Shown here piece by piece: positions 10,282-25,200 of a DNA stretch of 64,000 bases. A program made the translations under genes and the position numbers. This stretch comes from JBKCUI01 sp052161625. Its GTDB lineage: Bacteria > Planctomycetota > Planctomycetia > Pirellulales > Pirellulaceae. The stretch's first letter is position 1; each line of letters begins with the position of its first letter. Under the pieces are notes generated by a model that saw only the letters and a program-made list of their open reading frames with translations, was not told where the DNA came from and did no database searches. The stretch lies in the NCBI GenBank assembly GCA_052161625.1, contig CP197412.1; one strand, given 5' to 3'.

Positions 10282-13200
10282 ATGGGTATTGACGCATCGA
10301 AGTCCGCCAACCGAATTCGATCCTTCGTGCAAACCAAGCGAGAGCAATTTCGCCGGATGGTTTGCGAAGGACTGGAACGAAGAGATCTTATGGCGGCAGA
10401 TGGCCCGCGTCTCCTTTCGGTCGCACCGAACGCTGGCGAGCTCCTATCGGTCACGCGCGAGAATACGTTAAATGAATCACCGCGGGAATTGGTTCTGCGA
10501 TTCGATTCGGACGTTACGTTGGGTTCGATTGCAAACGGTATCCAGATCATTCGCTCCGGTGGGGACCGAGCATTTGGAGCGTCGGTCGGTGCTTCCAATC
10601 CGATTGCAGATATTCGCGAGATACCTGCCTTTTTGAATTTCGGTGAATCCAACCGGATCGTGATTGCCAGATTCTCTCAGCCCTTGCCAGACGATTTGTA
10701 CAGCGTGCAAGTTCTCGGTGTGGGTAGCCCGACTCCTATTCAAAATGCCGCCGGGCAATCGTTGCTCCCTCGCATCGCGGGAACCGATCGCGATACGTTC
10801 TCGTTCGATTTGGAACTGGGAACGAAGATCATCGCCGTCGTGCCGCAACCCATCGATCGAGCTGGCAATGGCGCGATTTCGCAAAGGCGAGCTGACATCG
10901 AAGTCTATTTCAATGACAACGAGCTGTACGATCAGGCGATTGCGACCGGTTTGGGCGCGAATCCTTCTGTTGTCGATCGACAGTTCTACAAGTTGATTCT
11001 GACCAAGGACACCGTGAGCCCGAACGACGATGAAGTCTTCGAGCCGACTTCGATTTCCTATGATCCGGTCCTTAAAAAAGCCACGCTGACCTTTGCTCAG
11101 GATATCGATTCGCTGCCGAGCACTTCAGGAGGCGGAACGTTCCGATTGCGAGTTGGTTCCAATGCACCGGTTGCCAATATTCTGGCCCCCATAGCGCCCA
11201 ATACGTTAACTCCGGGAGCTGATCCCGCTGGTACGCTGAACGGTGCCGTGAACGTGACGGGTGTAGGAACGGGTACCTTGAATGGTTCGTTTTCAACCAT
11301 CATCACCCAAGAAATTCGCACGCTGGCAGGAAACCAGCTCCTACTGGATTTCCCGGGTAACAATTTGGAACCGGGGCACCGGGATATCCAAGACGAAAGC
11401 CATGTCGAAGGCACGGATGGCAATCCGGAGATCACGACTCGTTTCTATAGCTTCATGGACAATCAGTCCTATGGTGTAGACGTTCAGGGGCGACCGTTGT
11501 TTTCGTCGATTAACTCCGACCAACGCCAACGTGTTCGCGAGGTATTCGAGTTCTTCTCCGCTCAACTAGGCATTGATTTCGTCGAACGAGTCGGGGCCGT
11601 CCAAGGTGGAGATATTCAAGTTGTCGTGGGGGATATGGCCCCCCTGGGTATCGTGAGTGGTCCCGGTGACGTGATCGGAGTTGCGGGTGGCAATTTAGCC
11701 ATCATGGACGCGTCCGAGCAATGGGATAACTCGTTCGGTCAAGGTTCGAATATTCCCGGGACCCAGAGCTTCTTTGAAACGACCATGCACGAAGTCGGAC
11801 ACGTGCTGGGATACGGGCATACATACGATTTGCCACCCGGAACCATCATGGGTTCTGCGAACGTTGCGGGGTATAGCACGGCCAGCACGGGTGGTGTTCT
11901 AGAACAGATTTATCCGGCCAACGCCGATGTGATTCATGGTCAGCACCTGTATCGACCAGACAATCGAGATGTGGATCTCTACCGATTTGAAGTTCCCGTA
12001 TCCCAGGCAGGTACGGTTCGTATTGAGACGTTTGCAGAGCGACTGAACAATTCAAGCAACCTCGATACCTACTTGACTTTGTTCAAGCGGGAGGCGGATG
12101 GTTCCTTGACGATCGTCAACGCGAATAACAACTATTTCAGCGACGATTCCTTTATCGAAGCTGAATTAGGACCAGGTGAGTATTTCATTTCCGTCACCGG
12201 CAAAGGAAATGAAGACAACAATCCCCTTGCTTCGAATACGGGGAGCGGGGCTGTTAGCCAAGGCCAATACCAGCTTCGATTCGATTTCAAATCGACGATC
12301 ATTGGGCAAATGGTGGAGCAGAAGACAGGCTCCACTGCGATGGGCAGCGCTTTGGATGGAGATGGAGACGGGGTCGCGGGCGGAGATTTCAATTTCTGGT
12401 TCCGATCGGCGGCTCCCTATGCAGGTATTGTCGCTCCTCCAGCCTCTGGGCCCGCTCGGACTCTTTACGTCGACAAAGCGTATCTAGGGGTTTCTCAAGT
12501 CGGTTCGCTGTCACAGCCCTTCACACGAATCTCGGATGCGACGGCAGCGGCGCGGCCTGGCGACATCATTCGATTGGTAGGGGATAACCGAACGCCCAAT
12601 AGTTTGACCGATGACCGCGCCTACGAAATCGGCGACGGCGGAGCGGCTGTGGGAACGCTTTCCGACGGTGCGACATTGAATGTCCCGCGCGGCGTGACTT
12701 TGATGATCGACGCGGGAGCGATTCTCAAATTTGGTGGATCCGGCATTTTGGTCGGAAGCAATGACTCAACCTCCGATCGCTCCAGCTCGGCCATTCAAGT
12801 GCTGGGTGTACCGGGGCTGCCTGTGTACATGACCAGTTACAACGATCAGTCGTTGGGGCAAGACACCAATCCTTTGGTTACCAACCCCTCTGCAGGCAAC
12901 TGGGGCGGGATTGAGATCCGCAACGATTTCGATCGCGCTCAGGGGCGATTCGACCGAGAGCGTGAAGGTGTCTTCTTGAACACCATCTCCAACGCCGATA
13001 TCCGATTCGGTGGTGGTCAGGTCGGGCAAGGTGCATTGGCGCGCGTGGTCAGTCCGATTGATTTGTCGGAAGCGCGTCCGCTGATTCTGAACAACATCAT
13101 CACCCGAAGCGGCGACGCTGCGATCAGCGCGGATCCAAACAGCTTCGAAGAAACGCTCTTCACCGAGCCACGTTACCAGCATGTCGGTGCATTCATCCCG

Positions 13201-16200
13201 GACTACACTCGGGTTGGACCTGATATCAGATCGAACGTTGTTCAAAATAATTCGATCAATGGTTTGTTTATCAAGATCGATACGACCGCCGGTGGAGGAT
13301 TGGAGCAACTGACGGTTCCTGGACGGATCGACGACTCCGAGATCACCGTCGTGCTTGGGGAAAATCTGATTATCCAAGGTACGCCGGGTGGCGCGGGGAG
13401 CGAAGCGTTACGGCCCAACATCTCGTTGGTAACCCTCAATCCCGTTTCGTTGGCGACTCCTGGTTTTGCTGCGGCGACTGCGGTCGAGTATTTGATGACC
13501 TACGTCGACCGATTTGGACAAGAAAGCCTCACGAGCGCGGTGACAACTGGATTGGTTGCAGTAGGCCAAACCGTCCGACTCGATAATTTGCCTACAGCGA
13601 CACTGGATTATGTCGGTCGGAAACTATACCGACGCGACAACAATCAAGTGAACGGAAGCGGATCGCCTGTCTATCGATTGGTCGCTAATCTCAACCGAGA
13701 TGACAATCAATACTTCGACAACGGTAGCACCATCGCCGGTGGCCTTCAGACCTTGGGCTTGACCTCTGTAAGTCGAGCGCGACGCGATGCAAGTTTGGTG
13801 ATCGATCCCGGGACTGTGATCAAAGCCCTTGGGGGACGCATTGAAGTGGGCATCAGCGCGACATTGCTCGCGGAGGGAACGGAAGCGAAGCCTATCGTCT
13901 TCACCTCGCGACTCGATGACCGCTTCGGTGCAGGCGGTAGTTTGGATACGAACAACGACGGAAACGGCAGCGTTGGCGCGTTGGGAGACTGGGCTGGGAT
14001 TATCACTCGCCATTTAGGTGAGTTGAGTCTCGACAATACGGTCATTACTTTTGGGGGTGGGAACTCTCGCGTGCCGGGGGGATTCGCCTCCTTCAATGCA
14101 ATTGAAGTCCATCAGTCGACAGCCCGCATTGCAAATTCCTTGATTGAAAACAACGCGTCCGGTCGTGGAACACCTGGAACGACCAACCGGGATGCGCGTG
14201 GGCAGAACGATGAAGCCGCCATTTTTGTCTTGGCAAGCCAGCCTGTCATCATCAACAACGTGATCCGCAATAATTCCCAAGGAACAGGGAATTTGGGGGC
14301 GAGTACGTCGGCGATCAGCATCGACGCCAACTCGCTCAACTTCAAGTCCGTTCGTGATTTTGGCCGCTCGACGGGTTCGAACTCCCGTGAGCCGATTGGC
14401 TTGGGGAATTTTGGTCCCCTCGTTAGCAATAATCGCTTGGGTGGTAACGCGATCAACGGGATGACCGTGCGCGGCGGAACATTGACCACCGAGAGCGTTT
14501 GGGACGATACCGATATCGTGCACGTTCTCCAAAATGAGATCGTGATTCCGGACTTCCATACATACGGCGGTTTGCGGCTCACAAGTCGCGCCGACGAAAG
14601 TTTGGTCGTGAAGCTCAATGGGGCGAACGCTGGGTTCACAGCAGCTGGTCGACCGCTCGACATTACCGATCGAATTGGCGGAACATTGCAGTTGTTGGGC
14701 AGTCCAGGCTTCCCGGTAGTGCTCACCAGTCTTGCGGACGATTCGATCGGGGCTGGTTTCGATTTCGCTGGTCGTTCAATGTTGGACACGAACAACAATG
14801 GCAGCGCGACAGTTCCTACGCCAGGCAGCTGGCGGTCTGTCCGATTTGAGCCATTCTCGAATGATCGCAACGTCGACCAATCGTACGAACGAGAGCCCGA
14901 TTTGCTCGCGAGCGTCGGGTCCAACGATTTCCCTGCCACGGCGGAGGACGTCGGAACGATTGCGCCAAATCTGTCGAGCGGCGATGAGAATCTTCGGCTT
15001 GGCGTGACCTTGACGGGTGCAATTGCTTCGCCGAGCGATTTGGACGTTTATCGATTCATTGGGACTGCGGGGACGACTGTTTGGTTCGATATAGATCAGA
15101 CGTCTGGAACGTTGGATTCGGTGGTGGAAATCATCGATGCCAATGGTCAGATCATCGCACAAAGCAATAACTCCCTCAACGAGTCCCTCGCGTCGGCAGT
15201 TTTCTCGAACCCTGCGTTGATTCCCGTTGGGCGCGCCAATCCGATGGATCAAGAGGTGAGTGCGCCGACCAACTCCTTCTCGGGAACCGATGCGGATTTC
15301 CAAGGGGTAAATCCACTCGATGCGGGATTCCGTGTTGTATTGCCTGGTTCAGCTGGCAGCATCAATAATTATTTCGTTCGTGTTCGCAGCAGCAATGTGT
15401 CACCGGTTCCTGGGCCTGGTGGAGTGGATCGATCGAGTATTACCCGATTGACGGACCCCAGTCTGGTGCGGGCGGGGATTACGGTCGGGCAATACAAGCT
15501 CCATTTGAGATTGCAACAGACGCAAGAAATCTCTGGCTCCACGGTTCGATACGCCGATATCCGTTTTGCATCGACCGGGATCGAGGCGCGTGGCGTCGGC
15601 ATCCATTCACCGCTGGTGGGTGAGTATGGCGAGACGAGCCCTGAGACCAACAATGCTCTCGCAACCGCACAGGTCTTGGGTAATTTGCTTTCATCGGATC
15701 GAGCGAGCATGTCGATTGCTGGGCAGTTTGCTGCCGCGAACGATATCGATTTCTTCCGATTCACAGCGGCTCGCGATTCGATTCAACAAGTCAGCACGAC
15801 ACCGTCGGCACACGTTTCGGTGATTTTCGATGTCGACTACGCCGATGGCTTGGCGAGAGCCAACACGCAACTGTGGGTTTTCCGACCGGATGGAACATTG
15901 GTTCTCATGGCCGATGATTCGAATATCCACGACGATCAACCGGCTGCCCAAAAAGGAGCGGACACCTCCGATCTGACTCGCGGGTCGATGGGAACACGCG
16001 ATGCATACATCGGTCCAATTGAGCTGCCGCCAGGCGAGTATATCGTCGCGGTGACGAACAAGAGTCAGAGCCATGTGAGCATGCGACAGTTTAGCGACGT
16101 CGATGCAGGCGGATTCGCGAGCGTGCGTGTCGAGCCTATCGATTCCGTCCAACGAATCTCGGAAGATCGATTCGATACGTTGCCAGCGGCTAGACCATCG

Positions 16201-19200
16201 ACCAATGCAGCACCCGTCCAAGTTGCATTCTCAGCCTCGTCAGCCGTTCCGTTTAACTTCTCGGACGTGACGCTGTTCACCGCAACGGGACGAAACGTCA
16301 ACTTCAACAATCCTTTGACCGGGGTCCTTGAAGCCACCTACAGCACCAACGGCACGAGCGCCGTGAACTACGGTGCCAATACGACCATGTTGGACATGGC
16401 GGTGACGCCGGATGGACGGGGAATTGCCTATCAGCAAGCCACCGGGGGTGTGTTGACCGATGCGAACTCCGGCAATTTTATCGGTCTGGATATCGGTAAT
16501 GGCGCTCCGGCAGTGGGGAATAGCGGACTGACGACGACGACTACACGCGTCACACCGAATTCGAATCCTCCTACATTCGAAGTGATACAAGTCCCGAACA
16601 ACGGCGGTAACAACGGGGTTGGTTTGACGTTTGACGGTTTAGCATTCTCGACGGTTGGTACGACCGATTTAGGGGGAGGAGCGCTGGCTGCTTCCTTCTG
16701 GGGGGTTGCTTCTCGCAACGGAGGAGGATTCCAGCCGATTATTGGAATCGTCAACGGGACACCCACTGCAGTCGGGATTGGCCAACCCGTTGTTTCCCGC
16801 AATATCCTGTACCGGTTGAGCTCGTACGATGGGACGCTGGGAGCGGCGCTTAATCCGTCAGGAAGCAATGGGTTGAATGCGGCGCAGCGAGGCTGGGGAG
16901 CTGGAACCAATCAAATGGCGTCGGGCTTCTTCGTTCAGCAAGCGGGAACGACAGATGTCAATAATAACGTTGTCGGCTATACCGAAGCGAATGGTAACGT
17001 TTCCGGTCTCGCTTCGATCGGAAATAGACTCTACGCGGTGACCAACGCAGGCGAACTGATGGGCTTGACCCCGTCCCTAACGCAGCGGCACGTCTTCTCG
17101 GATTCTTATGTGGTCATCAACGACCCTGATTCGAATCAACCGATCCAATTCACGAGTCTGACCGCAGGGCCACGGAATTTGGTCGAAGGTGCGATCAATT
17201 ACTCCCAGCTTCTGTTCGGGGTCGGTTCCAACGGAAGAATGTACGCATTCAATACCAGTGGCGTATTGCAGAACATATTCCCTGGAGCAAGGAGCTACGT
17301 GGAATCTGCAGGCTTGAACAATGTATCCGGCATTAGCTTCTCATCGTTGGATACCAATTTGTGGCATTTGACCGAACGAAATTCGGCCGAAGCGGGCCAC
17401 GGTCGACCAGCCATATTCAACCAATCTAGCGATGCTCAGACGGGAACCAACGTATCGCTCCGATTCGGTTACGCAGATCCCAATGCGAACCAGCGAGTTC
17501 AGTCCGGCAACTATAGCGGCATTTACAACACCCCTCTGCAATACAACACGGTTGCCGCACCAGGGGGGGCCCGAGGTGCTATCGAGAGCGCGGTCATTGA
17601 TTTGCGAGAGTATTCCGCCAATGATCAGCCCTACTTGTACTTTAATTACCGTTTGAATACCCAGGACAGCAATAGCGCGATTGGGGACAACCAAGCTGCG
17701 TTGGACACATTCCGTGTGTACGTGTCGGCAGAAGATGGACAATGGACTCTGTTGGGGACCAACAATGCACCGCAAACCAATAGCACGCGCTCCGATTTCG
17801 CGGATAACTTCCTTACGAACGGTTCGGACGAATTCGATGTAAGCAACACAGGGGTGAACTTTCCAAACGTGGACCCGTTTGGCAAGCCACCGATCACATC
17901 GGAGTTCTTCGATAACCAAGGTTGGAGACAGGCCCGCGTTAGCTTGGCTACCGTTGCTGGTTTGAGGGATGTCAAGCTCCGCTTCGAATTTGCTACGGGT
18001 GGCGATTTCCGAACTTTGGACGCTTCCTTGCAGCCCGATGCAACTCGCAACGGGATCGAAATTACGGCTGTCTCTGGGGACCGGTTCTTTGATGGCGGTG
18101 TGGATGGCGTCGTCGGCGCCAATGCGAATACGTTCACGCTCGGCGGGACGACATTCGAGTTCGATCTGGGATTGGTACTCAACCTGCCAAGCGGCGCAAG
18201 TCTCAAGACGGGTGATCAGATCAAGATCGGAACGCAGCTACTAACGTTCTCCAACGTTGCAGGTGCTCAAAATATTCCGTTCTCCGCGACGCAGACGCCT
18301 GAGCAAGTTGCCGACAATGTGCTCGCGGTGCTGACGGCCAACGGGTACACCGTCGCCCGCCATGCAACAACGCGTAACGTTTTGAATGTAACGGCTCGAG
18401 CCGGAAACCCGCTGCCAGCGCCGACGGCTGTTGGAGACTACGACATCCTCGGGGCAGACAAAGCGATCATCATTGGGGAACCAGGTGTTGTTACACCGGG
18501 AGCTCAAGCGGTCAACATCACCAACGCGATGACGGCCATTCAAGTTCGAGATGCCGTTCGAACCTCATTGGCCAGAGCATTCAATATCGCTGGCCAAGAG
18601 AACAATATTGATATTTACCGCGTTCGAGGGAACACGATCCTCTTCCACAGTTCGCTTCAAACTGCAGTTGCGAATACCAGTCGATTGATCATTACGGATG
18701 GTCGAATCGGCGATCGATTCGGGCCAGCCGATACTCCCAATCCCCGGTTCACCTCTTCGTTCCGAGCCCAGCAGAACAACTTTGAAGGCCTCCAGATCGA
18801 TGACATCATCATCGGTTTCGCTGAGCGAGGCGAAGTGATGTACAACGCGCCGGCGAACAACTCCACGTTCGTTCCAACGCCGTTCTACGAGCCGATCCTG
18901 GACCCCGTCACACGATTGCGTGCGAACGAAGTCGAAACGGGAACCTATCAGTTGGAGATTCGAGCGGCTGCCGATTACGGTACAACGCCTCCAGGTACTC
19001 AATTGCTTATCGCCGGGGCCAATGGTCGTTCCTTCAACACGAATGATCGGTTGACCAAGAGTTATGCACTTCAGTTCAATTCAGCGAGCCGTTTGCGAGA
19101 TGGAGCTTTCTTCACTCTGAGCGACGGATCGAGCACGGCTCGTTTCGAGTTCAACGTGATCACTTCGACTTCGGATCCTGCAGCAACTGTTACATCTGGC

Positions 19201-22200
19201 AGCATTCCCATTACGGTTTTACCGAACGCGACCGCAGTGGAGATCGTGCGGGCGATTCGAGATGCGATCAACAGTCCAGAGGCCCAATCGGTCTTGAAGA
19301 TTACCGCCTCGACGGGCGGAGATATGAGCGGCTTTGGTGGCGAATACCCAGCGCGATCCTTGGTCATTTTCCTGAATGGTTCTGCCGCTGCCGATACGGC
19401 CGGTGGGGTCCTCGGATTCACGAATGGAGGGGCTCAGCTTTCCTTCATTCGGTTTGGTCAAGAAACCGGTTTTGGCGAGGATCTCGGCGATTCGAACTCG
19501 ATTCGGGATCAGGGGCAATTCATTGTTTCTTCAAGCGTTGTTCGCAACTCTCAAAATTTTGGCATCAACGTGGATGCGGCCGCCCAGCAGCAATCGCTAT
19601 GGTCGACCCAGACGGGAACCAAGCCCTACCCTGGTGCGGTTCGAAATTTGGTCAATTTCAACTCCTCGAACGTCGCGCCTGGCGTCGTGGTGATGAACAA
19701 CGTGCTTTATGGTAACGTCGCCGGTGGAATCAGTATCAGCGGTGACACCGGAAACAACAACAATGGCGAACCACCTCGTACGGTAGCGCGAGTTCTCAAC
19801 AATACGCTGTACGGAACGGGCGCTGGAACGGGCATTAACGTGAACGAGGGAGCGGTTCCCACGATCCTCAACAATGCCATTTCGAACTTTGGAGTAGGTG
19901 TATCTGTTTCGGCGAATAGCCAAAGCGGCACCGAGGTAGGTGGAAATATCTACAAGCTCAACGGTGCGAATACATCGCCCGCTGGGTTGGTGCAATCCTT
20001 CGCAATTAGCCTTGGGGCAACGGACCCACTATTCAACGATCCGGCCAACGGTCGGTTCTATCTCCAAGCGTTGTCGCAAGCGATCGATTCGTCCGTCGCT
20101 TCGTTGGAAAACCGCTCGAGTATCGAACAAGTGAAGGCAGCGATTGGACTGCCCACGAGTTCGATTTTGGCTCCGAGTTTGGATGTCAACGGACTCCGTC
20201 GCAGCGACGATCCTGCCGTGAATACTCCTGCTGGTTTGGGCCAAAACGTCTTTATCGATCGGGGTGCGATCGACCGTGTCGATTTCGTTGGGCCATCGGC
20301 TGTTCTGCTGAATCCGTTGGACAACGATGCGGCGAACAACGACGGCGACTTGTCTCCGACGAATTTGATCCTCCGTTCGGGCACGTACGACTTCTTTGAG
20401 ATTTTGCTTGATGAGAGCTCGGGAACAGGAGTCGATCCGGCGACAGCATTGGATGCGACGGTGATCGTGACCGAAAATGGACGTCGTTTGGTTTCTGGTG
20501 CCGACTACATTTTCGGCTATAGCGTGAACAGCCGAACGATTCGTATTACCCCATTGGGTGGTTTTTGGCGTCGCGATAGCGTTTACGAAGTCACTTTGGT
20601 AAACCAAGCATCGCATCGACTTGCGGTACCTGCCGGAAGCGCAATCACCGATGGTCAGCAAATTCAGATCGTGCGAGGCGCTAGCACCTTTGTATTGGAA
20701 TTCGACTCTGGGAACGGAGTCACGGGTGGTGCGACCGCCATTCCATTCAGCAATACAACGAGCGCGACCGTTTTGACAGGTCGAATCATGCAGGCCTTGG
20801 CTGCAGCCAATATTGTGAATGCAGGGGTCGCGACGTTTGCGCTTGCGAATGACACGTTGATGATCACAGGGGCAACCTCGGTGACATCCCCGATCCCGGT
20901 TTTGGCGATCGCTCCTATTCGGGATCTAGCAGGAAATGAGCTTCGAGCGAATCGAGCCAACTCCCTTACGCAATTCACTATCGCGATGCCCGAAGTCTCG
21001 CTGGATTACGGAGACGCCATCGAGCGTGCAGGGACTGGTGCGAATAGTGCCACTCTACTTGCTCTCAATGGAGCGCGTCACACGATTTATCCGATCGATG
21101 AGCCATTGCTAGTCTTGGGGCAATATGTCGATGCAGACACCAATGGAGTGACAAGTCCTGCGGCGGACGGAGACGACAACGACTCCAGTGTGATCCTTTC
21201 GACGGGCCTACCCTTCGCCATTGGTCAATCTGGCCCCGCTCGTTTGGTAACCACTGCAAGCGGCGCGGCTTTGGTCGGAAGGGCCATCACCATTCGCGAC
21301 AACGTGAACAACACCGTTGTGTTCCGATTCACCGATGGTACGGTGACCCTCGGAGCGGGCGAGATCGGTGTGACTGTCCTGCCTGCAGATTCCGCCGATA
21401 CCATTGCGGAAACGCTGCGAGCTGCGATCTACACGCAAGCGATTGAAACGGGACGCTTATTCAACATCGTCGCACGACGAAGCGGCAATGTGATTTCGCT
21501 AGACGGAACCCTCGATCATCGCTTTGATCTGTCGGACGTCGCCGGATTAATTCGCCGTGACAACACGGGAACACTTTCTGTAGCGGTGCAGAAGACGGAC
21601 GGTTCCGGAAATAACCTTTTGGACGGTCAATCCTTGACGATTGCCGACGGTTCTGGCAACGTTATCTCTTTCCAAGTGATCGATACGTCTGCCGGGACTC
21701 CCACCGCCTTGGCCGCTGGAAACGTCGCAGTTCGTGTTAATTTGTTAACCGATTCCGATGCAGTGATCGCGGCGGCATTCCGCGATGCTATCAACGCAGC
21801 AATCACCTCGCGTCGATTGAATCTACCTCAGGTTACATTGACAGGAACAGAACTTCGAATCTTGGCCGATGACGAAGATGGAGTTCGTTTCCAAGGTTAC
21901 TTCAACGCGTCAGCAACCCCTGTCACAGCGACGGTAACGGCGTCTGGTGCTGGATTCCTCGATGTTTGGATCGACTGGAATCAAGACAACGACTTCAACG
22001 ACCCAGGCGAGCAGATGCTCGATTCGGTGCCCGTCGGTGCGGGGGCAAATGCCTTTAGCAATTTCATCACTCCTGCCGGTGCAGCGATTGGTTACACCAC
22101 GGCTCGGTTCCGATTGAGCACGACCGGGGGGCTGTCACCAACCGGTCTGGCGCTCGGTGGCGAGGTAGAAGATTACATCATCGAGGTCCTGCCGGGATTG

Positions 22201-25200
22201 CCCCCAGTTGCGACGAACGACCCAAGCACGCCGTCACTCGAATACCGCGTTCTCGAAGACACTGTTCTCAATGTGTCGCGAGCCGATGGTGTTTTGGCCA
22301 ACGACGTAGATGCTGATGAGATCTGGGTATACGATGTGGATCCGTTCACGGCCACCATTGATCCAGTTGTCGCTCCGCAGAACGGGACGATCGAGTTTCT
22401 GCCCGAGACATCCGGACCAGATGCAGGGGAATTCAAGGGTGCATTCCGGTACACCCCCAATCGCAACTTCTTTGGTATCGATACATTCGTTTACCAAGTC
22501 CGCGATGCACGGATGATCTCTAACACGCCAGCGACGGTCACGATCAATGTGCTACCGGTGAACGATGCCCCGGTAGGCGTGGATGACGAAATCACCATCA
22601 GCGAAGATATTGCCGATGTCGAGACAAATCCGACCCAGACGATCACGTGGAATGCGTCGCTGTTTACTGCGAACGATCTACGCGGTCGACATAGCGATGG
22701 AACCGTTGCGACGAACGAAGCAAGTCAAAACTTGCGAGTGATCGCGGCTTCTTTCGTGACACCACGCAAGACAGGGGACGGGATCAGCGTCGATTTGGTC
22801 AACAATACGATTACCTTTAATCCGGGTGATCATTACAACGATCTCATCGACGGGAAGGTCGTGATCGCGCTGACCATCGAAGACGACGGAAGCACTGGGG
22901 TTGTTCGTCCGAACGAACTTTCCGAAGTCAACCCGTTGATCAATGCGAATCCGTTGACATCTACGAGCTTGTTGACGATTACTATCAATCCGCTCAACGA
23001 TCGTCCACTGTTCACCCTGGATACGAATCTGATTGCCGAAGTGGAAGATCCAAATCCTGCGGCACGAACATACAGCATCGTGAAAAACGTGGTTCCAGGC
23101 CCCGCATTGGCGCTGGATGAGTTGTCCGGTTCGACCGCGCAAACGGTATCGAGCTTCGAAGTCAACATCGTGGCGAATCATCCCAATCCAGCGGGCCTGT
23201 TTACCGTCGCACCCGCGGTGGTGGGGACGGGAGCCTCGCGAGCCTTGCAATACACGCTGGCACCAGATATCAACTGGGCCAATGCAGGTGGCGACTTCCT
23301 CAATACCGATGGTCTTGGAAACATTGTTTTGGAATTGGTCGCGATCGACGACGGTTTGAATGATGCTGCAGGGAATGTCAATCGCTCGGTGGTGCAACGA
23401 GTGACCATTCAGATTCAGCCGGTCAATGACGCGCCCGAGTTCACGGTCCCCGCGACCCACACTTCATTGGAAGATGCGGGAGTGGTCACGGTCCCCGGAT
23501 TCATTACGGGAATTCGTCCAGGAACGGTCACTTCAGAAGACGAGAATCGAGATCAAACCGTTCAGTTTGAAGTTGTCGGTTGGGACCCCAACCTCTTTGT
23601 TTCGATTCCAACGATCAGCGCCGATGGAACCTTGACCTATCAAGTTCGCCCCGATTTGAACAGCAACTACAACGCACCGGTCAGCGATCCTGCGGTGACG
23701 CCAGCCGTCAATCCGTTGATCGAGATCGAATTGGTCGACAACGGACCGCAAGGCGGAAGCAATGTGCATCGCTCGGTTCGCAAGTCGTTCGAAGTTGTCG
23801 TGACTCCGGTCAATGACACGCCGGTTCCGGATGTACACTCGGCTCAAGCCGTCGAAGATGTTGTTCTCACGATCCAATCGAGCGATGTACTCGCGGGGGA
23901 TAGATCCGGTCCGATCGACGAAGATCGAATCGAGCTTCAACAATTGCGCATCACACGAGTCGATTTGGTGACCGAACAAGGTGGAACGATTGTTCCCGTT
24001 TTCGATGGCACGACCGATCGGATCGTATCCTTCGACTACACGCCACCTGCAAATTACTTCGGACCAGATTCGTTGACCTATACGGTCACGGACAGTGGCA
24101 ATCCAGAGTTGAGCGAGGTTGGAACGATTACGTTGAGTGTCTTGGATGTCAATGACGCTCCAACATTCACACCGGGTGACGATGTTGTTGTTTTGGAAGA
24201 CGATGCGGCTTACTCGCAAGCTTGGGCGGCAGACGTTTCTCCTGGGCCTGCTAATGAGTCCTCGCAAACCGTTCAGTTTGCCGTCCAAGTGACACCCCCT
24301 GCCAACTTCCCGAATTTCTTTGCGGTAGCACCTGCGATCGCGCCGGATGGAACGCTCACGTTCACCCTGGCACAAGATGCAAACGGGTCAGCCATCGTTG
24401 AAGTGGTCGTGATCGACAACGGTCCTTCGGGGGGAGTGGTCAACCATGTGAATCGATCGACTGTGCATACCTTGACGATCACGGCTCAGCCCGTGAACGA
24501 TGCTCCGGTATACACTCTCTCGCAGAATTTGCTTCAGCATGCCGAGGATCCGACGCCAGCGTTGCGTTCGTATCCGATCGTCAACGGTGTGGCCGGGGCG
24601 CGTTCGACTGCAATTGACGAGTTGTTGTCGCAATCGGTGGCATTCGATTTTATCGTGTTGGCACCTGCAGGGCGATTCGCGGTAGAGCCACGAATTGTTG
24701 GAACCGGAACGGATCGAGTCTTCGAATACCAGCTTGCTCCGGACGTGAATCGATTGAACTCGAACGGGGATATCTTGGTGGAAGTCTATGCGGTCGATAA
24801 TGGCCCGTCGACGACTCCGCCTGCGAACGTGAATCGATCGCTAAGCCAGATCATTACCATTCGCGTCACCGAAGTAAACGATCCGCCGCAGTTTGATCTT
24901 TCGTTCAACACATTGACGATTGAAGAAGACGCACCGTTGCAAACGTTCCCGTCTTTCTATCTCAATGAACTCGCTGGGCCATCGACCGCGGTCGATGAAT
25001 TGCCACCATCGCTGACAGCTCAAACCGTGACCCGAACAGTGAGCGTTCCACCGGAAGCTTTGGATCTCTATGCAGTCCTACCTCGTCTCAATGCGAACGG
25101 CGACTTGGAATTCCAGTATCGCCAAGATGTTAACAGCAATTTTGCTGCACTTCGCGGGGTACCTGGTCTGCTTAACATCATCATCACGGCGACCGACGAC

